A stretch of DNA of 64,000 nucleotides from RYN-230 sp963720645 (GTDB lineage: Bacteria > Actinomycetota > Actinomycetes > Streptosporangiales > Streptosporangiaceae). Positions within the stretch are counted from its first letter, which is position 1. Each line of letters opens with the position of its first letter. Position numbers and translations under genes: made by a program. Under the pieces are notes generated by a model. The model worked only from the letters and a program-made list of their open reading frames with translations, did not search any database and had not been told where the DNA came from. The stretch lies in NCBI GenBank assembly GCA_963720645.1, contig CAVRFX010000022.1, positions 372,001-436,000 on the forward strand, in the 5' to 3' direction. Shown one piece after another: positions 8,989 through 18,049 of this stretch.

Positions 8989-10512
8989 ATGGGCTTCAAC
9001 CTAGCGATAACTCTCCATGAGTCAGCTAAGCGGTGGCCCGGCCAGCTTGCCGTGATCTCCGACCAAGGCTCGATGACCTACGCCGAGTTGGACGCGGTGT
9101 CCGACCGGGTCGCTGTGAACCTGCGGCGGCATGGCATCGAGCCCGGAGTCGCGGTCGGCCTGCAGCTGCCGAACATCCCGCAGTTCCTCATGGCCTACTT
9201 CGGCATCCTCAAGGCAGGAGGCGTCGTCGTCCCGATGAATGTGCTGCTGAAGCCGCCCGAGATCGCTTATTACCTTGGCGACTCGGACGCCCGGGCAGTC
9301 ATCACATCGGCCGACACGATCTCCGAGGCAGCGAAGGGCGCGGCCTCGGCTGGCGTTCAGAAGATCTTTGTCGTGACGGACGGCGAGAGCGCCGCCGACA
9401 GCCTGGGCACAGACTTTGACGAACTCCTCACCGGGCGCCAGCCGGACCCGCCGCCGTTCGAGCAGCGGGACCCCGGTGACACAGCCGTGATCCTGTTCAC
9501 CTCGGGGACCACGGGCAAGCCGAAGGGGGTCGAGCTGACCCACTTCGAGCTGTTCATGAACGCCGATGCGCACCGGCAGGGTTTCGAGATGACCAACGCC
9601 GACGTCATGGTCGCCGTCGCGCCGATGTTCCATACCCTCGGCCTGTCCGGCGTGCTCAATTCGACGGTGCTGGCCGGCGGCGCGCTGCGGCTGATGGTGC
9701 GCTTCGACGCCGGAAAGATGCTGGACGTCATCCAGAACGACAAGGCGACCATTTTCCATGGCGTTCCGACAATGTACCACGCGCTGCTGCAGCACCCGGG
9801 TCTCGCGGGCTACGATACGTCGTCTCTCCGCATCGCGGGTTCCGCTGGAGCGGCACTACCTGCCGAGTTCCTGGACAGCTTCGAACGAAAGTTCGGCGTC
9901 ATAATCCTCGAGCTGTACGGGCTGACCGAAAGCGGGCCGGTGGCGACCTTCAACCGCCGCGACGACCGGAAACCCTACAGCGTCGGCAAGCCCATTTGGG
10001 GCGTGGACATGCAGGTGTGGGACGAAGAAGGACAGCAGCTTGGGCCAGGAAAGGAAAACATCGGAGAATTCGTGCTGCGGGGTCACGCGGTCACGAAGGG
10101 CTATTACAAGAATCCGGAAGGGACCGCGGAGGCAATCACGAACGGGTGGCTGCGAACCGGGGACCTCGGATACCAGGACGAGGAAGGGTTCTACTTCATC
10201 GTCAACCGGAAGAAGGACCTCGTCATCCGCGGCGGGTACAACGTCTATCCGCGGGAGGTCGAGGATGTCCTGTATAAGCACCCTGCAGTCGGCCAGATTG
10301 CCGTCGTGGGCATACCTGACGAGCGGCTCGGGGAGGAGGTCAGGGCCTACTGCGTGCTGAAGAGCGGCCAGGCGGCCACCGAGCAGGAGCTCATCGGCTT
10401 CGCCAAGGAGCGGCTCGCCGCTTACAAGTACCCGAGGTCGGTCGTGTTCCTGAGCGAGCTTCCGACCGGACCCAGCGGCAAGGTCCTCAAGAAGGAACTC
10501 GCTGTCCTGTGA
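8989..10512 (+). CDS. Long-chain acyl-CoA synthetase (AMP-forming)
   Basis: 507 residues. Adenylation motif LFTSGTTGKPKGVELTH (about 165-181), LYGLTESGP, hinge GDLGYQDEEGF and C-terminal PTGPSGKVLK are all present, so the enzyme appears intact. A strong RBS, AAAGGAGGAAG, precedes ATG 8989. It follows the acetate transporter on the same strand and converges on a thiolase gene, consistent with acid activation feeding beta-oxidation-type chemistry. The chain-length preference cannot be read. Confidence 0.9.
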   Translation: MGFNLAITLHESAKRWPGQLAVISDQGSMTYAELDAVSDRVAVNLRRHGIEPGVAVGLQLPNIPQFLMAYFGILKAGGVVVPMNVLLKPPEIAYYLGDSDARAVITSADTISEAAKGAASAGVQKIFVVTDGESAADSLGTDFDELLTGRQPDPPPFEQRDPGDTAVILFTSGTTGKPKGVELTHFELFMNADAHRQGFEMTNADVMVAVAPMFHTLGLSGVLNSTVLAGGALRLMVRFDAGKMLDVIQNDKATIFHGVPTMYHALLQHPGLAGYDTSSLRIAGSAGAALPAEFLDSFERKFGVIILELYGLTESGPVATFNRRDDRKPYSVGKPIWGVDMQVWDEEGQQLGPGKENIGEFVLRGHAVTKGYYKNPEGTAEAITNGWLRTGDLGYQDEEGFYFIVNRKKDLVIRGGYNVYPREVEDVLYKHPAVGQIAVVGIPDERLGEEVRAYCVLKSGQAATEQELIGFAKERLAAYKYPRSVVFLSELPTGPSGKVLKKELAVL

Positions 10513-10584
10513 TCCCGGCTGGTCTGGGTCCCAGCTCGGAACGGCCAGCCATCCGGCTGAGTCACTGCGGTTTCAAGACCGCCG

Positions 10585-10604
10585 GGCCAGCCGGGTGGCT
10601 GGCC
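10585..10604. terminator. Bidirectional terminator hairpin between convergent genes
   Basis: GGCCAGCC-GGGT-GGCTGGCC forms a perfect 8-bp stem with a 4-nt loop between the convergent acyl-CoA ligase and thiolase genes. It has no long T-run, as usual in high-GC actinomycetes. Confidence 0.6.
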
Positions 10605-10685
10605 GAATCATGAGATCGGCGGCGAATCCGTCGCATCGGCGGGGGCCGGTCCGCCGGGAACGGTGTTACCTCCCGCCCGGGGCTG

Positions 10686-11903
10686 TCACAGCCGCTCGAA
10701 GATCATCGCCATGCCCTGGCCACCGCCCACGCACATGGTCTCCAGGCCGAGGGTCTTGTCGTGGAATTGCAGGCCGTTCAGCAGCGTCGAGGTGATCCGT
10801 GCCCCGGTCATCCCGAACGGGTGGCCTATGGCGATCGCCCCGCCGTTGACATTCAGCTTGGCCTCGTCAATGCCAAGGTCCCGGTAAGAGGGGATCACCT
10901 GGGCGGCGAACGCCTCGTTGATCTCGATCAGGTCCATGTCGTCGATGGTCATCCCGGCCCGTTTCAGCGCCTGGCGGGAGGCCTCGACCGGGCCCAGGCC
11001 CATGATCTCGGGTGACAGCGCGCACACGCCGGAGGAGACGATCCTGGCCAGCGGCGTGATCCCGAGCTCGGCGGCCCTGCGGTCGCTCATCACGATCACC
11101 GCCGCGGCGCCATCGTTCAGCGCGCAGCAGTTGCCCGCAGTGACCGTGCCGTCCGGCCGGAACACGGGCTTCAGCTGAGATACCTTCTCCAGCGTGGTCC
11201 CCGCCCGCGGCCCGTCGTCGGCCGAGACGACAGTGCCATCCGGCAGCGTCGCGGGGGTGATGTCCTGCTGCCAGAACCCGTCGGACAGTGCCTTCTCGGC
11301 CAGGTTCTGCGACCGGACGCCGAACTCGTCCTGCTCGTGCCGGGTGATCCCGCGCAGCGCCGCAAGGTTTTCAGCCGTCTGGCCCATGGCCAGGTACACG
11401 TCGGGGATCTGGCCGTCATCGCGCGGGTCATGCCAGAGGTCCGCGCCCCCCTTGGCCTGCTCGGCGGTGCGCGCTTCAGCGGGGGCGAACACCGGGTTCA
11501 GCGTGTCCGGCAAGCCGTCACTGCTGCCCTTGCTGAAGCGGCTCACGCACTCGACGCCCGCAGAGATGAAGGCATCACCCTCGCCCGCCTTGATCGCGTG
11601 GAACGCCATCCGGGTGGTCTGCAGCGAGGACGCGCAGTACCGGGTGATGGTGGTTCCCGGCAGGTGGTCGTGGCCGAGCATGATCGCAACTACCCGGGCC
11701 ATGTTGTAGCCCTGCTCGCCGCCGGGCATGCCGCAGCCGAGCATCAGGTCACTGACCTCTGCGGGGTCGAGCTGAGGCACCTTGGCGAGGGCTGCGGTGA
11801 TCATCTGCACGGTCAGGTCGTCAGGACGGACGCTGCTCAGTGATCCTTTGAATGCCCGGCCGACCGGCGAGCGGGCGGTGGCGACAACGACTGCCTCATT
11901 CAT
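10686..11903 (-). CDS. Acetyl-CoA C-acyltransferase (thiolase)
   Basis: 405 residues from ATG 11903, chosen over upstream in-frame starts because GGGGGA sits just before it and homology starts at MNEAVVVATARSPVG. The acylated nucleophile Cys90 lies in RYCASSLQTT. His lies in IAIGHPFGMTGAR, and the second catalytic Cys in TMCVGGGQGMA near the C-terminus, so the enzyme is complete. It thiolytically cleaves 3-ketoacyl-CoA in beta-oxidation. NCCALNDGAAA is a slightly unusual form of the usual N-S-S/Q motif. The convergent acyl-CoA ligase suggests a shared degradative role. Confidence 0.92.
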   Translation of the reverse strand: MNEAVVVATARSPVGRAFKGSLSSVRPDDLTVQMITAALAKVPQLDPAEVSDLMLGCGMPGGEQGYNMARVVAIMLGHDHLPGTTITRYCASSLQTTRMAFHAIKAGEGDAFISAGVECVSRFSKGSSDGLPDTLNPVFAPAEARTAEQAKGGADLWHDPRDDGQIPDVYLAMGQTAENLAALRGITRHEQDEFGVRSQNLAEKALSDGFWQQDITPATLPDGTVVSADDGPRAGTTLEKVSQLKPVFRPDGTVTAGNCCALNDGAAAVIVMSDRRAAELGITPLARIVSSGVCALSPEIMGLGPVEASRQALKRAGMTIDDMDLIEINEAFAAQVIPSYRDLGIDEAKLNVNGGAIAIGHPFGMTGARITSTLLNGLQFHDKTLGLETMCVGGGQGMAMIFERL

Positions 11904-12255
11904 GGAGTCCCCCATGCTGGCTGTTAACCCGACACTAGCCCATATCGCCATGTATGCCAGATTTATCTTGAGCCGCACGCTCTTGATCTGGCTGGCCGAC
12001 GTGTTCGGATAACCGGGCTGATCTGGGCAAGGTGGCTGAAAAACAGCTCCATGAGCCTGTGACCGGCATCTCGAAAAAGGCGCATCATCTGGCTCGCTGC
12101 TTGAGATTTCATTGCGCTCCAAGGAACAGCTTAGGAGCAGCATGGTTGTGATGGTGTCAACGGAATCCGAAAAGTGGCCAGCTGCCGGCCAGCGAAGTTG
12201 ATGATCTCCGGGTTCACGGCCGCGGCCGGATCCCGGCTTTGCGCAACCGGGGGAA
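11904..12255. other. 352-bp intergenic region
   Basis: Lies between the thiolase start and the end of the rhomboid-like gene, both on the minus strand. It presumably holds the thiolase promoter. I see no gene or clear repeat. Confidence 0.5.
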
Positions 12256-12813
12256 TTAGCCCTGCGAACCCGGGGTGGCAGCTGAGCGCCATGTCATCGC
12301 CTCCACGGTGCGCGGCAAGACGATAGCCACGCTGAGCAGGGCTCCGGCCAGGAGCGCGGCACCGTGAATGTTCTGATCCGCGGCGAGCGCGACACCGCAG
12401 GCGAGCACCGCGGCCCCGGCCACGGCGGCGGCCACGCCGGCGGCCGGGACGCGGCGGCCGGCGGCCAGCCGCAGCAGCAGGCCGGTGGCCGCGAAAATCA
12501 GCCCGGCTGCGATCGCGCTGACCGTGCCGGCCAGGGCGCCCACCCACGGCAATTGCACGTATGGCGCGGCTGCGGGTGCGCACCGGCGGTCGCGCAGCAT
12601 CAGCACCGCGAGCGCGCCGGACAGCCCGCAGACCGCGACCGAGTTACCCGCGCCGGCCGGCTGCCAGGCGTAGGCAACGAACTCGCCGACGAGCCCCGGC
12701 ACGAGGTAGAGCACGAGCCAGCGCGGGCGGGTCAGCACCTGCTCCGCCATCGCCCCGATGACGAGCAGGAAGGTCAGGTTCGACAGCGTGCCGACGACAC
12801 CACCGTCCTGCAC
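12256..12813 (-). CDS. Rhomboid-like intramembrane serine protease, N-terminally short
   Basis: 185 residues from GTG 12813 with five or so hydrophobic helices. The catalytic Ser65 is in VCGLSGAL (GxSG) and His150 in QNIHGAALLAG. In-frame sequence upstream of GTG 12813 (TGQWWRSVTSLVV) still matches the rhomboid L1-loop pattern before a stop at about 12876. The usual first transmembrane helix is therefore missing, and the true start is lost, truncated or frame-broken. It lies shortly after the ERCC4 nuclease gene on the same strand. Protease activity is uncertain. Confidence 0.55.
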   Translation of the reverse strand: MQDGGVVGTLSNLTFLLVIGAMAEQVLTRPRWLVLYLVPGLVGEFVAYAWQPAGAGNSVAVCGLSGALAVLMLRDRRCAPAAAPYVQLPWVGALAGTVSAIAAGLIFAATGLLLRLAAGRRVPAAGVAAAVAGAAVLACGVALAADQNIHGAALLAGALLSVAIVLPRTVEAMTWRSAATPGSQG

Positions 12814-12927
12814 GACCAGTGAGGTGACACTGCGCCACCACTGACCGGTCAGCCCGGCCGGGGTGCGCCCGAGGTCCTGTCATGACCCTATGCCACCCGG
12901 CCTCCGCAAGCCTTCTGCCAGGCGTCC

Positions 12928-13914
12928 TCAGCCGGGGTGCGCTGCGCGCCAGGCAGCCCAGATCTCAGGCCGGAGCTTGCCACGATCGGGGACGTCAAGT
13001 CCGGCGGCGCGCGCCCATCCCCGGACTTCGGCGGTGGAGGGCTCGGGAGCGTCCGGCGCCTGGGCGAGCCCGGTCGTGATGGGTGCTGCGGCCAACGGTG
13101 TGAGCCGCTCGGCGGAGGCGATCTCGGTGTCAGCCCATGCGCGGGCGGCGGCCAGGAACCGGTAGGTCCATTCCTCGGCGAGCTGGCGGGCTTCGCAGAA
13201 GACGACCGGGACGCTGGGCCAGCGGATCTGGAGTTCGGCGAGACCGTCGGCGACCAGCGCGGGCCGGACCCGCTCCAGCTTGAACACCTGCGAGTAGCGG
13301 TCCTCGACCACCACCGCGGCGCGGGGCAGCGCAGCGAGTTCGGCCAGTGCGTAGCGGAGCCTCCCGCTGGTCAGGCTGGCCACCAGGTCAGTAAGGGACT
13401 TGCGTTCGACGGAGGCGACGAGTCGTCCGCCGAGGACCAGGCCGTAGTCACCGCAGGGAAGAGCCCGCTTGACCGTGGAGACCTGCTGGCCGGCGAACAG
13501 GTAGGGGTACTGCTCATGGGAGTCGACCACGATCTCCAGATCGGCGATCCCAGCGGCCCGGGCCGTGGGAGTGCTCACGTTGGGGCGGGCCTGCTTGCGG
13601 GTGCGGGGGGACTGCCAGAAGACGGCGTCGCGGCCGCGGGCCCTGGTGAAGACGATCTGCGAGCGATTTTCCCGTCCTCTGTCGAGGACGAGGTCGATGG
13701 CGGCGCCCCGCCGGACACAGGACCGAAGACCGGCTCGTTCGACGATGTCGGGGACTTCGGGCCACTCCTCCGCCGGGACCGGATGGCAGTACAAGGCGTT
13801 GGTGCGCGGCCAGGTCCCCGAGGTGCGGAACACCATCCCGCCGGCCAGCGGCAGCAACAGCAGATAGGGCAGCCGGGAGTCCGGGTCCGGGTTGCGGGCG
13901 ATCAGCAGTTCCAC
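12928..13914 (-). CDS. ERCC4-domain nuclease fused to an Lsr2-type DNA-binding tail
   Basis: 328 residues. Residues about 128-255 carry an XPF/ERCC4 nuclease fold: VVDSHEQYPYLF (D131, E134), CGDYGL (D156) and VERK (170-172), matching the GDxnERKxxxD pattern with D176. Residues about 295-327 (VRGWARAAGLDVPDRGKL) match the AT-hook-like C-terminal domain of Lsr2, which binds AT-rich DNA. The N-terminal ~120 residues are unassigned. It probably cuts or processes branched or foreign DNA; the Lsr2-like tail would direct it to AT-rich, often horizontally acquired, DNA. Function is inferred. All predicted catalytic residues are present. Confidence 0.75.
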   Translation of the reverse strand: MELLIARNPDPDSRLPYLLLLPLAGGMVFRTSGTWPRTNALYCHPVPAEEWPEVPDIVERAGLRSCVRRGAAIDLVLDRGRENRSQIVFTRARGRDAVFWQSPRTRKQARPNVSTPTARAAGIADLEIVVDSHEQYPYLFAGQQVSTVKRALPCGDYGLVLGGRLVASVERKSLTDLVASLTSGRLRYALAELAALPRAAVVVEDRYSQVFKLERVRPALVADGLAELQIRWPSVPVVFCEARQLAEEWTYRFLAAARAWADTEIASAERLTPLAAAPITTGLAQAPDAPEPSTAEVRGWARAAGLDVPDRGKLRPEIWAAWRAAHPG

Positions 13915-13999
13915 GCTCTTCAGCCTTCCACCGATCAGCCGGACCGGCTTGAGGCCCAGCTAATGCCACAGGATGGCCTGCCGCCCATCACCAGCGGCT

Positions 14000-14171
14000 G
14001 GCCGATACCCAGGCTGCGATCGACGCGATCCGCGCCGGCGACGGCAACGAACGGCAGGTGGGTGAGGCCGTCCACAGTTCCGCCCTGGACCGATCGGAGG
14101 TCTTCCTGGAGACCAAGATCTGGATCAGTGACTACGGGTATGAGGAGACGCTGCACGGGAGCGCGGATTGA
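14000..14171 (+). pseudogene. Aldo/keto reductase fragment
   Basis: Plus-strand translation ending at TGA 14169-14171 contains GNERQVGEAVHSSALDRSEV, FLETKIWISDYGYEETLHG, which matches the N-terminal third of 2,5-diketogluconate-reductase-type aldo/keto reductases. The catalytic Tyr/Lys region and all of the C-terminus are absent, and no start codon context is visible. It is a gene remnant between the nuclease gene and the next ORF. Confidence 0.65.
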
Positions 14172-14197
14172 TCTTGTCCTGATGACAGGTTGCAGCA

Positions 14198-14725
14198 GTG
14201 GAGAGGATGTTGATGCCCGAAACTACGTATGCGGTACAGGGCTTCCTCACCGTTCGCAAGAATTCGTTGCGCGTTCTGCTGAGCGGGTCGCTGGGGGTGG
14301 ACGCGGATCCGGACTCTGGTCTCTTCTCTGGCGAGCTTGTCCTGCAGCGGGCCACGATCAGCCGGACGGTCCTCGGCACCAGCCTTTTCACCGCTTCGGT
14401 CGAGATTTCGCCCGACTCCCCTGTCATCGGCCGGATCGACCACGATGGCCAGCTGGTCGCGATGGTCACGGTGGACGCGGTGATAGCCGGTGCCCGCGCC
14501 GCCGGGCTGACCCTGATCAGCGGTGATTCATGCCGTACCGCTACTCACGCCGTTGTGCCGCTGCGATCCAAACCGGGCTTCCGCCTCGAGCAGGGCGGCC
14601 GCCTGGTCGGCCAGTATCACCGGCCGCCCTTCACGGGGTGCGGGTGGCTCACCCCGTTTATCAACCTCCTGGTCGCTGGGCCGGGAAACGCCGTCGTCAT
14701 CGACCTCATCCCCGTCACGTCCTGA
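14198..14725 (+). CDS. Conserved hypothetical protein (actinobacterial family with GPGN C-terminus)
   Basis: 175 residues, beta-rich, start GTG 14198 or ATG 14210/14216. The C-terminal half shows the pattern GDSCRTATHAVVPL, then GQYHRPPFTGCGWLTPFIN, then LLVAGPGNAVV. I associate this pattern with a family of secreted actinobacterial proteins of unknown function, with the two Cys likely disulphide-bonded. No signal peptide is evident here, unlike most relatives. Its last ~200 bp lie antisense to the 3' part of the epimerase ORF. I do not assign a function. Confidence 0.55.
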   Translation: MERMLMPETTYAVQGFLTVRKNSLRVLLSGSLGVDADPDSGLFSGELVLQRATISRTVLGTSLFTASVEISPDSPVIGRIDHDGQLVAMVTVDAVIAGARAAGLTLISGDSCRTATHAVVPLRSKPGFRLEQGGRLVGQYHRPPFTGCGWLTPFINLLVAGPGNAVVIDLIPVTS

Positions 14726-15772
14726 GCGGGATCGCACCGGGCGGTGGGGGTCCGGCTGCGGCTGCAGCGTGTCCCGCAACGCCTCGAGCGCGGTGAAGCG
14801 CGGTGCCCAGCCCAGTTCCCGCTTCGCCCGTGTCGTGTCCATGATCGCCGGATGGCTGGCTGCTTCCACCCACTGCGCGACGGGTGGCAGGAAAGGCAGG
14901 GCGGCCATGGTCAGCGCCGCGAGCTGAGCCGGGCGCACCGGAAGGGGCAGCGGGAGCATGCCTACTTCACGTGCGATGTCAGCGGCAGTGAGGATCCCGT
15001 CGGCGGCGACGTTGTAGGCGCCAGGCGGCCCGGCGGCGAGAACACACAACAGCAGCGCCTGGCCCATGTCCTCCTCGTGCACCAACTGCAGCGGCAGCGC
15101 CGGAACCAGCACCGGCACCGGGACCGGAAGCCGGCCAGCCTGCGTGGCCAGGCGGCGGGCCAGCGGCGCCAGCGCCGCGGGCAACTGGCCCTTCGCGCCT
15201 ACCGCGTGCGGACCCAGCACGATAGACGGGCGCAGCAGGTACAAGGCAGGGCCGGCGGACCGGGCCGCGGCCTCATCCTGCAGCAGGTGCTCGAGCTCAG
15301 CCTTCTCCTGGGCGTAGAACAGCCGGGCGGCAGGCCGCGCAGGCCAGTCTTCGGTCATGCCAATCGGGTTATCGGAGTGGAAGCCGTAGGCCGCGACTGA
15401 GGAGGAGTAGACAAAACGGCGGGCACCGGCGGCGGCTGCGGCCCGGAATGCGTTCAGCGTGCCTTCGACATTGACCGACTGGATCGCCTCACGCGACGCG
15501 GCGCCGGTCACCAGGAACGCCAGATGAACCACCACGTCGGCGCCGCCGAACGCGGCCAGCAATGCCTCAGGGTCGCGGACATCCCCACGGTGGTATTTCA
15601 TCTTCGTCCAGCCGTGTGCGGCCGGGTCGAACGGGCGCCGGGCGATGCCCACGATTCGCGCCACCCGATTGTCGGCCTGGAGCAGGGGTATCAGGCCGAA
15701 CCCGAAAGTACCGGTCGGCCCGGTCACTGCGACCGTCAGATCCCTCTCCCCGCCAGGCATCGAATCGGCCAC
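14528..15772 (-). CDS. NAD-dependent epimerase/dehydratase-type extended SDR with read-through tail
   Basis: 414 residues. Extended short-chain dehydrogenase fold: TGPTGTFGFGL nucleotide loop (residues about 18-28), VVVHLAF, YSSSVAAYG, and the catalytic YAQEK (YxxxK). Homology ends near residue 348 (ALRDTLQPQP). The last ~65 residues are polar and lie opposite the conserved 3' end of the hypothetical gene on the other strand, so they look like read-through after loss of the original stop. Start is GTG 15772 or ATG 15760. It is divergent from the KAS III pair. An OleD/3beta-HSD-like role on a condensed lipid is possible but unproven. Confidence 0.75.
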   Translation of the reverse strand: MADSMPGGERDLTVAVTGPTGTFGFGLIPLLQADNRVARIVGIARRPFDPAAHGWTKMKYHRGDVRDPEALLAAFGGADVVVHLAFLVTGAASREAIQSVNVEGTLNAFRAAAAAGARRFVYSSSVAAYGFHSDNPIGMTEDWPARPAARLFYAQEKAELEHLLQDEAAARSAGPALYLLRPSIVLGPHAVGAKGQLPAALAPLARRLATQAGRLPVPVPVLVPALPLQLVHEEDMGQALLLCVLAAGPPGAYNVAADGILTAADIAREVGMLPLPLPVRPAQLAALTMAALPFLPPVAQWVEAASHPAIMDTTRAKRELGWAPRFTALEALRDTLQPQPDPHRPVRSRSGRDGDEVDDDGVSRPSDQEVDKRGEPPAPREGRPVILADQAAALLEAEARFGSQRHNGVSSGTA

Positions 15773-16029
15773 CTTCCCGGCCTACTGCCGTTACCTTGCA
15801 GCGCGCCCATGATTTGTCCAGTCCAGTGTGATGCGGCCTTGGCTGGTAGTGCAGAGCCGAAGGTCCCCGCAGGCAGGACGACTGACCTGGGTGCGACGGA
15901 GGCGGCGGCGCGCGGGACCTCACCGGGGGCTGACAGGCCCTCCGGCGGTGACATTCGCCCCTACCACCGGGTACCCGGAAGCGGGAATCTGTCCTAGACG
16001 CGGATCGCGTCTCTGCCTAAGGGGAACCA

Positions 16030-17142
16030 ATGGCCGAGACCCACAGCAAGCAGGCTGGCCGCTGGATGGCGCTCGAGTCGCCCGGTTCCGCTGGCCCATG
16101 GGGATGCCGGATCGAAAGCGTAGGTGTGAAGCTGCCCGCCGGGAAGCTGATGACCAGGGACCTGATGGGACAGACCAGGCACCGCACCAAGATCCAGCTG
16201 GAGCGGCTAACCGGTATTCATGAACGTTATGTCGTAGGGCCGGGCGAGAACTCCCTGACCCTGGCCGCCGGGGCGGCCCGGGACTGCCTGGCTCATTCAC
16301 AGCACCAGGCGCCCGACATTGAGATGCTGATCAGCACCAGCATCACCCGTTCCACGAGCCGATCCTGGCAGTCCTTCGAACCCCCGCTCAGCCTGTCGAT
16401 CAAGCAGGCGATCGGCGCCACGAAGGCGGTGAATTTCGACCTCTCGAACGCCTGCGCCGGCATGCTGACTGGGGTGTTCATCCTCCAGGACCTCATCACC
16501 CGGGGTGAGATCAGCTGCGGGATGGTGGTCTCCGGTGAGTACATCTCCCACCTGAGCTGGAACGCGGCGAAGAAGATCCGCTCAGTGTTCAGCAAGCAGC
16601 TCGCCTCGCTCACGCTTGGTGACGCGGGTGCGGCCGTGATCGTGGAGCGGGTGCCTGCGGGCACGCCCGGACTCGACGTCATCGGATTCACCACCCTCGC
16701 CGAGCACAGCCGGCTGTGCCTCGCCTTTCCCAGCACCGTGGGCCCGGGCGCCCAGATGTACACCAGGTCCAGGAAGCTGCAGAAGGTGGCCATCGAGGAC
16801 ATGGCACCGCTCGTGGCCGAGGTGATCGGCCAGGCCGGAATCAGCCTGGCCGACATCGACTACCTGATTCCGCACCAGACCTCGGCCCGGGCCATCCGCC
16901 AGGGCACGGAGGAATTTGCCCGGCGCCTCGGCGCCAGGCCGAAGCACGTGGTGGTCAACCTGGAGGAATACGGGAACACCTCCTCGACAACGTTGTTCGT
17001 GGCCCTGCACAAGTACCTGGAGGAGCAGCGGGTCCACAAGGGAGACCGGGTGATGCTGCTGGCCCTCGCCTCCGGTATCGAGATCGGCATCGCCGTATTT
17101 ACCATCGATAGCCAGGTGGATCACTATGGGCGCACGCATTGA
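16030..17142 (+). CDS. 3-oxoacyl-ACP synthase III-type condensing enzyme (complete triad)
   Basis: 370 residues of the KAS III/thiolase fold. The catalytic triad is intact: Cys142 (LSNACAGML), His282 (LIPHQTSARA) and Asn316 (EEYGNTSSTT). It catalyses a decarboxylative or non-decarboxylative Claisen condensation of an acyl thioester. RBS GGGGAA precedes ATG 16030. Its stop overlaps the start of a second KAS III-like gene by 17 bp, so the two are co-translated and probably form a heteromer. FabH of primary metabolism is less likely because of the partner and the surrounding lipid genes. Confidence 0.88.
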   Translation: MAETHSKQAGRWMALESPGSAGPWGCRIESVGVKLPAGKLMTRDLMGQTRHRTKIQLERLTGIHERYVVGPGENSLTLAAGAARDCLAHSQHQAPDIEMLISTSITRSTSRSWQSFEPPLSLSIKQAIGATKAVNFDLSNACAGMLTGVFILQDLITRGEISCGMVVSGEYISHLSWNAAKKIRSVFSKQLASLTLGDAGAAVIVERVPAGTPGLDVIGFTTLAEHSRLCLAFPSTVGPGAQMYTRSRKLQKVAIEDMAPLVAEVIGQAGISLADIDYLIPHQTSARAIRQGTEEFARRLGARPKHVVVNLEEYGNTSSTTLFVALHKYLEEQRVHKGDRVMLLALASGIEIGIAVFTIDSQVDHYGRTH

Positions 17143-18049
17143 CGCCGCCAGCGCGCTGACCAGTCACGGAATGCGCAAGCCAACGGCGCGGCGCCTCGCC
17201 GAAGCCGCCGCCCAGAGCTGCCTTGCTCATGCCGGGATAGCGCCTGGGGACGTCGACATGCTGATCAACGCTGGTGTCTACCGGGAAGACAACATGGGCG
17301 AGCCCGCGCTCGCCGCGCTCGTGCAGGAGGACATCGGGGCCAACCCGGGACAGCCGCCAACCCAGGGGCACGGCACATTCTCTTTCGACCTCATCAACGG
17401 CGTCTGCGGCGTGATCAGCGCCATCCAACTGGAGGCGGGGCTGCTGCGTTCCGGTGTCATCCGGGCCGGTTTGATCGTGACGAGCGATGTCCACCCGACT
17501 CTCGGGGATCCACAATCTGCCCCCTTCCGGCCAGCCGGCGGCGCGATGCTGCTGCGCTGGGATGACACCATCGCCGGGTTCACCGACTTCGGCAGCGAGA
17601 CATTCCCTGAATATCAGGACCTGTTCGTGAGTGGGCTGGCCTGGCAGGAAGGGCACGGGCCCGGCGTCCCGCGGCGGGGAATCGGCCAGAGCCAGATGGT
17701 CATGGCCGAGAAACCGGGTTACCAGGACCGCTTGGTCGATTGCGCCGAAGAGGCGACGCGCCACTTCCTGCGCCGCCTGGGGATGGGCATCGGTGAAATC
17801 GACTTGCTTGTCCCTGCTCCGGCCGCCCCCGGCTTCCTTGACCCCCTGCTGGTGAGACTCGGCGTTTCCGGCGACCGGGTCGCCTATGTAGGAGAAGACC
17901 TTGCCGAGGCTTACAGCACCGGGCCCATCGCCGCTCTGCAGGCGGCCATCATGTCGGGCCGGCTCAGCGAGGCCCGGAACACTCTTCTGCTCGCGGCCGG
18001 GGCCGGTATCACGGTCACTGCGGCCCTGTACCGCCAGACACCACCCTGA
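17126..18049 (+). CDS. KAS III-like partner protein lacking catalytic His and Asn
   Basis: 307 residues, shorter than a typical KAS III and missing part of the N-terminal half. The Cys94 position is kept (FDLINGVCGVISA). The His position reads LLVPAPAAPGF (His to Ala) and the Asn region reads EDLAEAYSTGP (no Asn), so two of three catalytic residues are gone. It overlaps the complete KAS III gene by 17 bp. Active/degenerate OleA-type pairs are known in beta-lactone pathways (LstA/LstB, NltA/NltB). A structural or gating subunit is the simplest inference. Confidence 0.8.
   Translation: MGARIDAASALTSHGMRKPTARRLAEAAAQSCLAHAGIAPGDVDMLINAGVYREDNMGEPALAALVQEDIGANPGQPPTQGHGTFSFDLINGVCGVISAIQLEAGLLRSGVIRAGLIVTSDVHPTLGDPQSAPFRPAGGAMLLRWDDTIAGFTDFGSETFPEYQDLFVSGLAWQEGHGPGVPRRGIGQSQMVMAEKPGYQDRLVDCAEEATRHFLRRLGMGIGEIDLLVPAPAAPGFLDPLLVRLGVSGDRVAYVGEDLAEAYSTGPIAALQAAIMSGRLSEARNTLLLAAGAGITVTAALYRQTPP

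Noticed and set aside
12937..14526. 529-codon plus-strand ORF opposite the ERCC4 nuclease
   Set aside because: High-GC antisense reading; the minus-strand nuclease explains the region.
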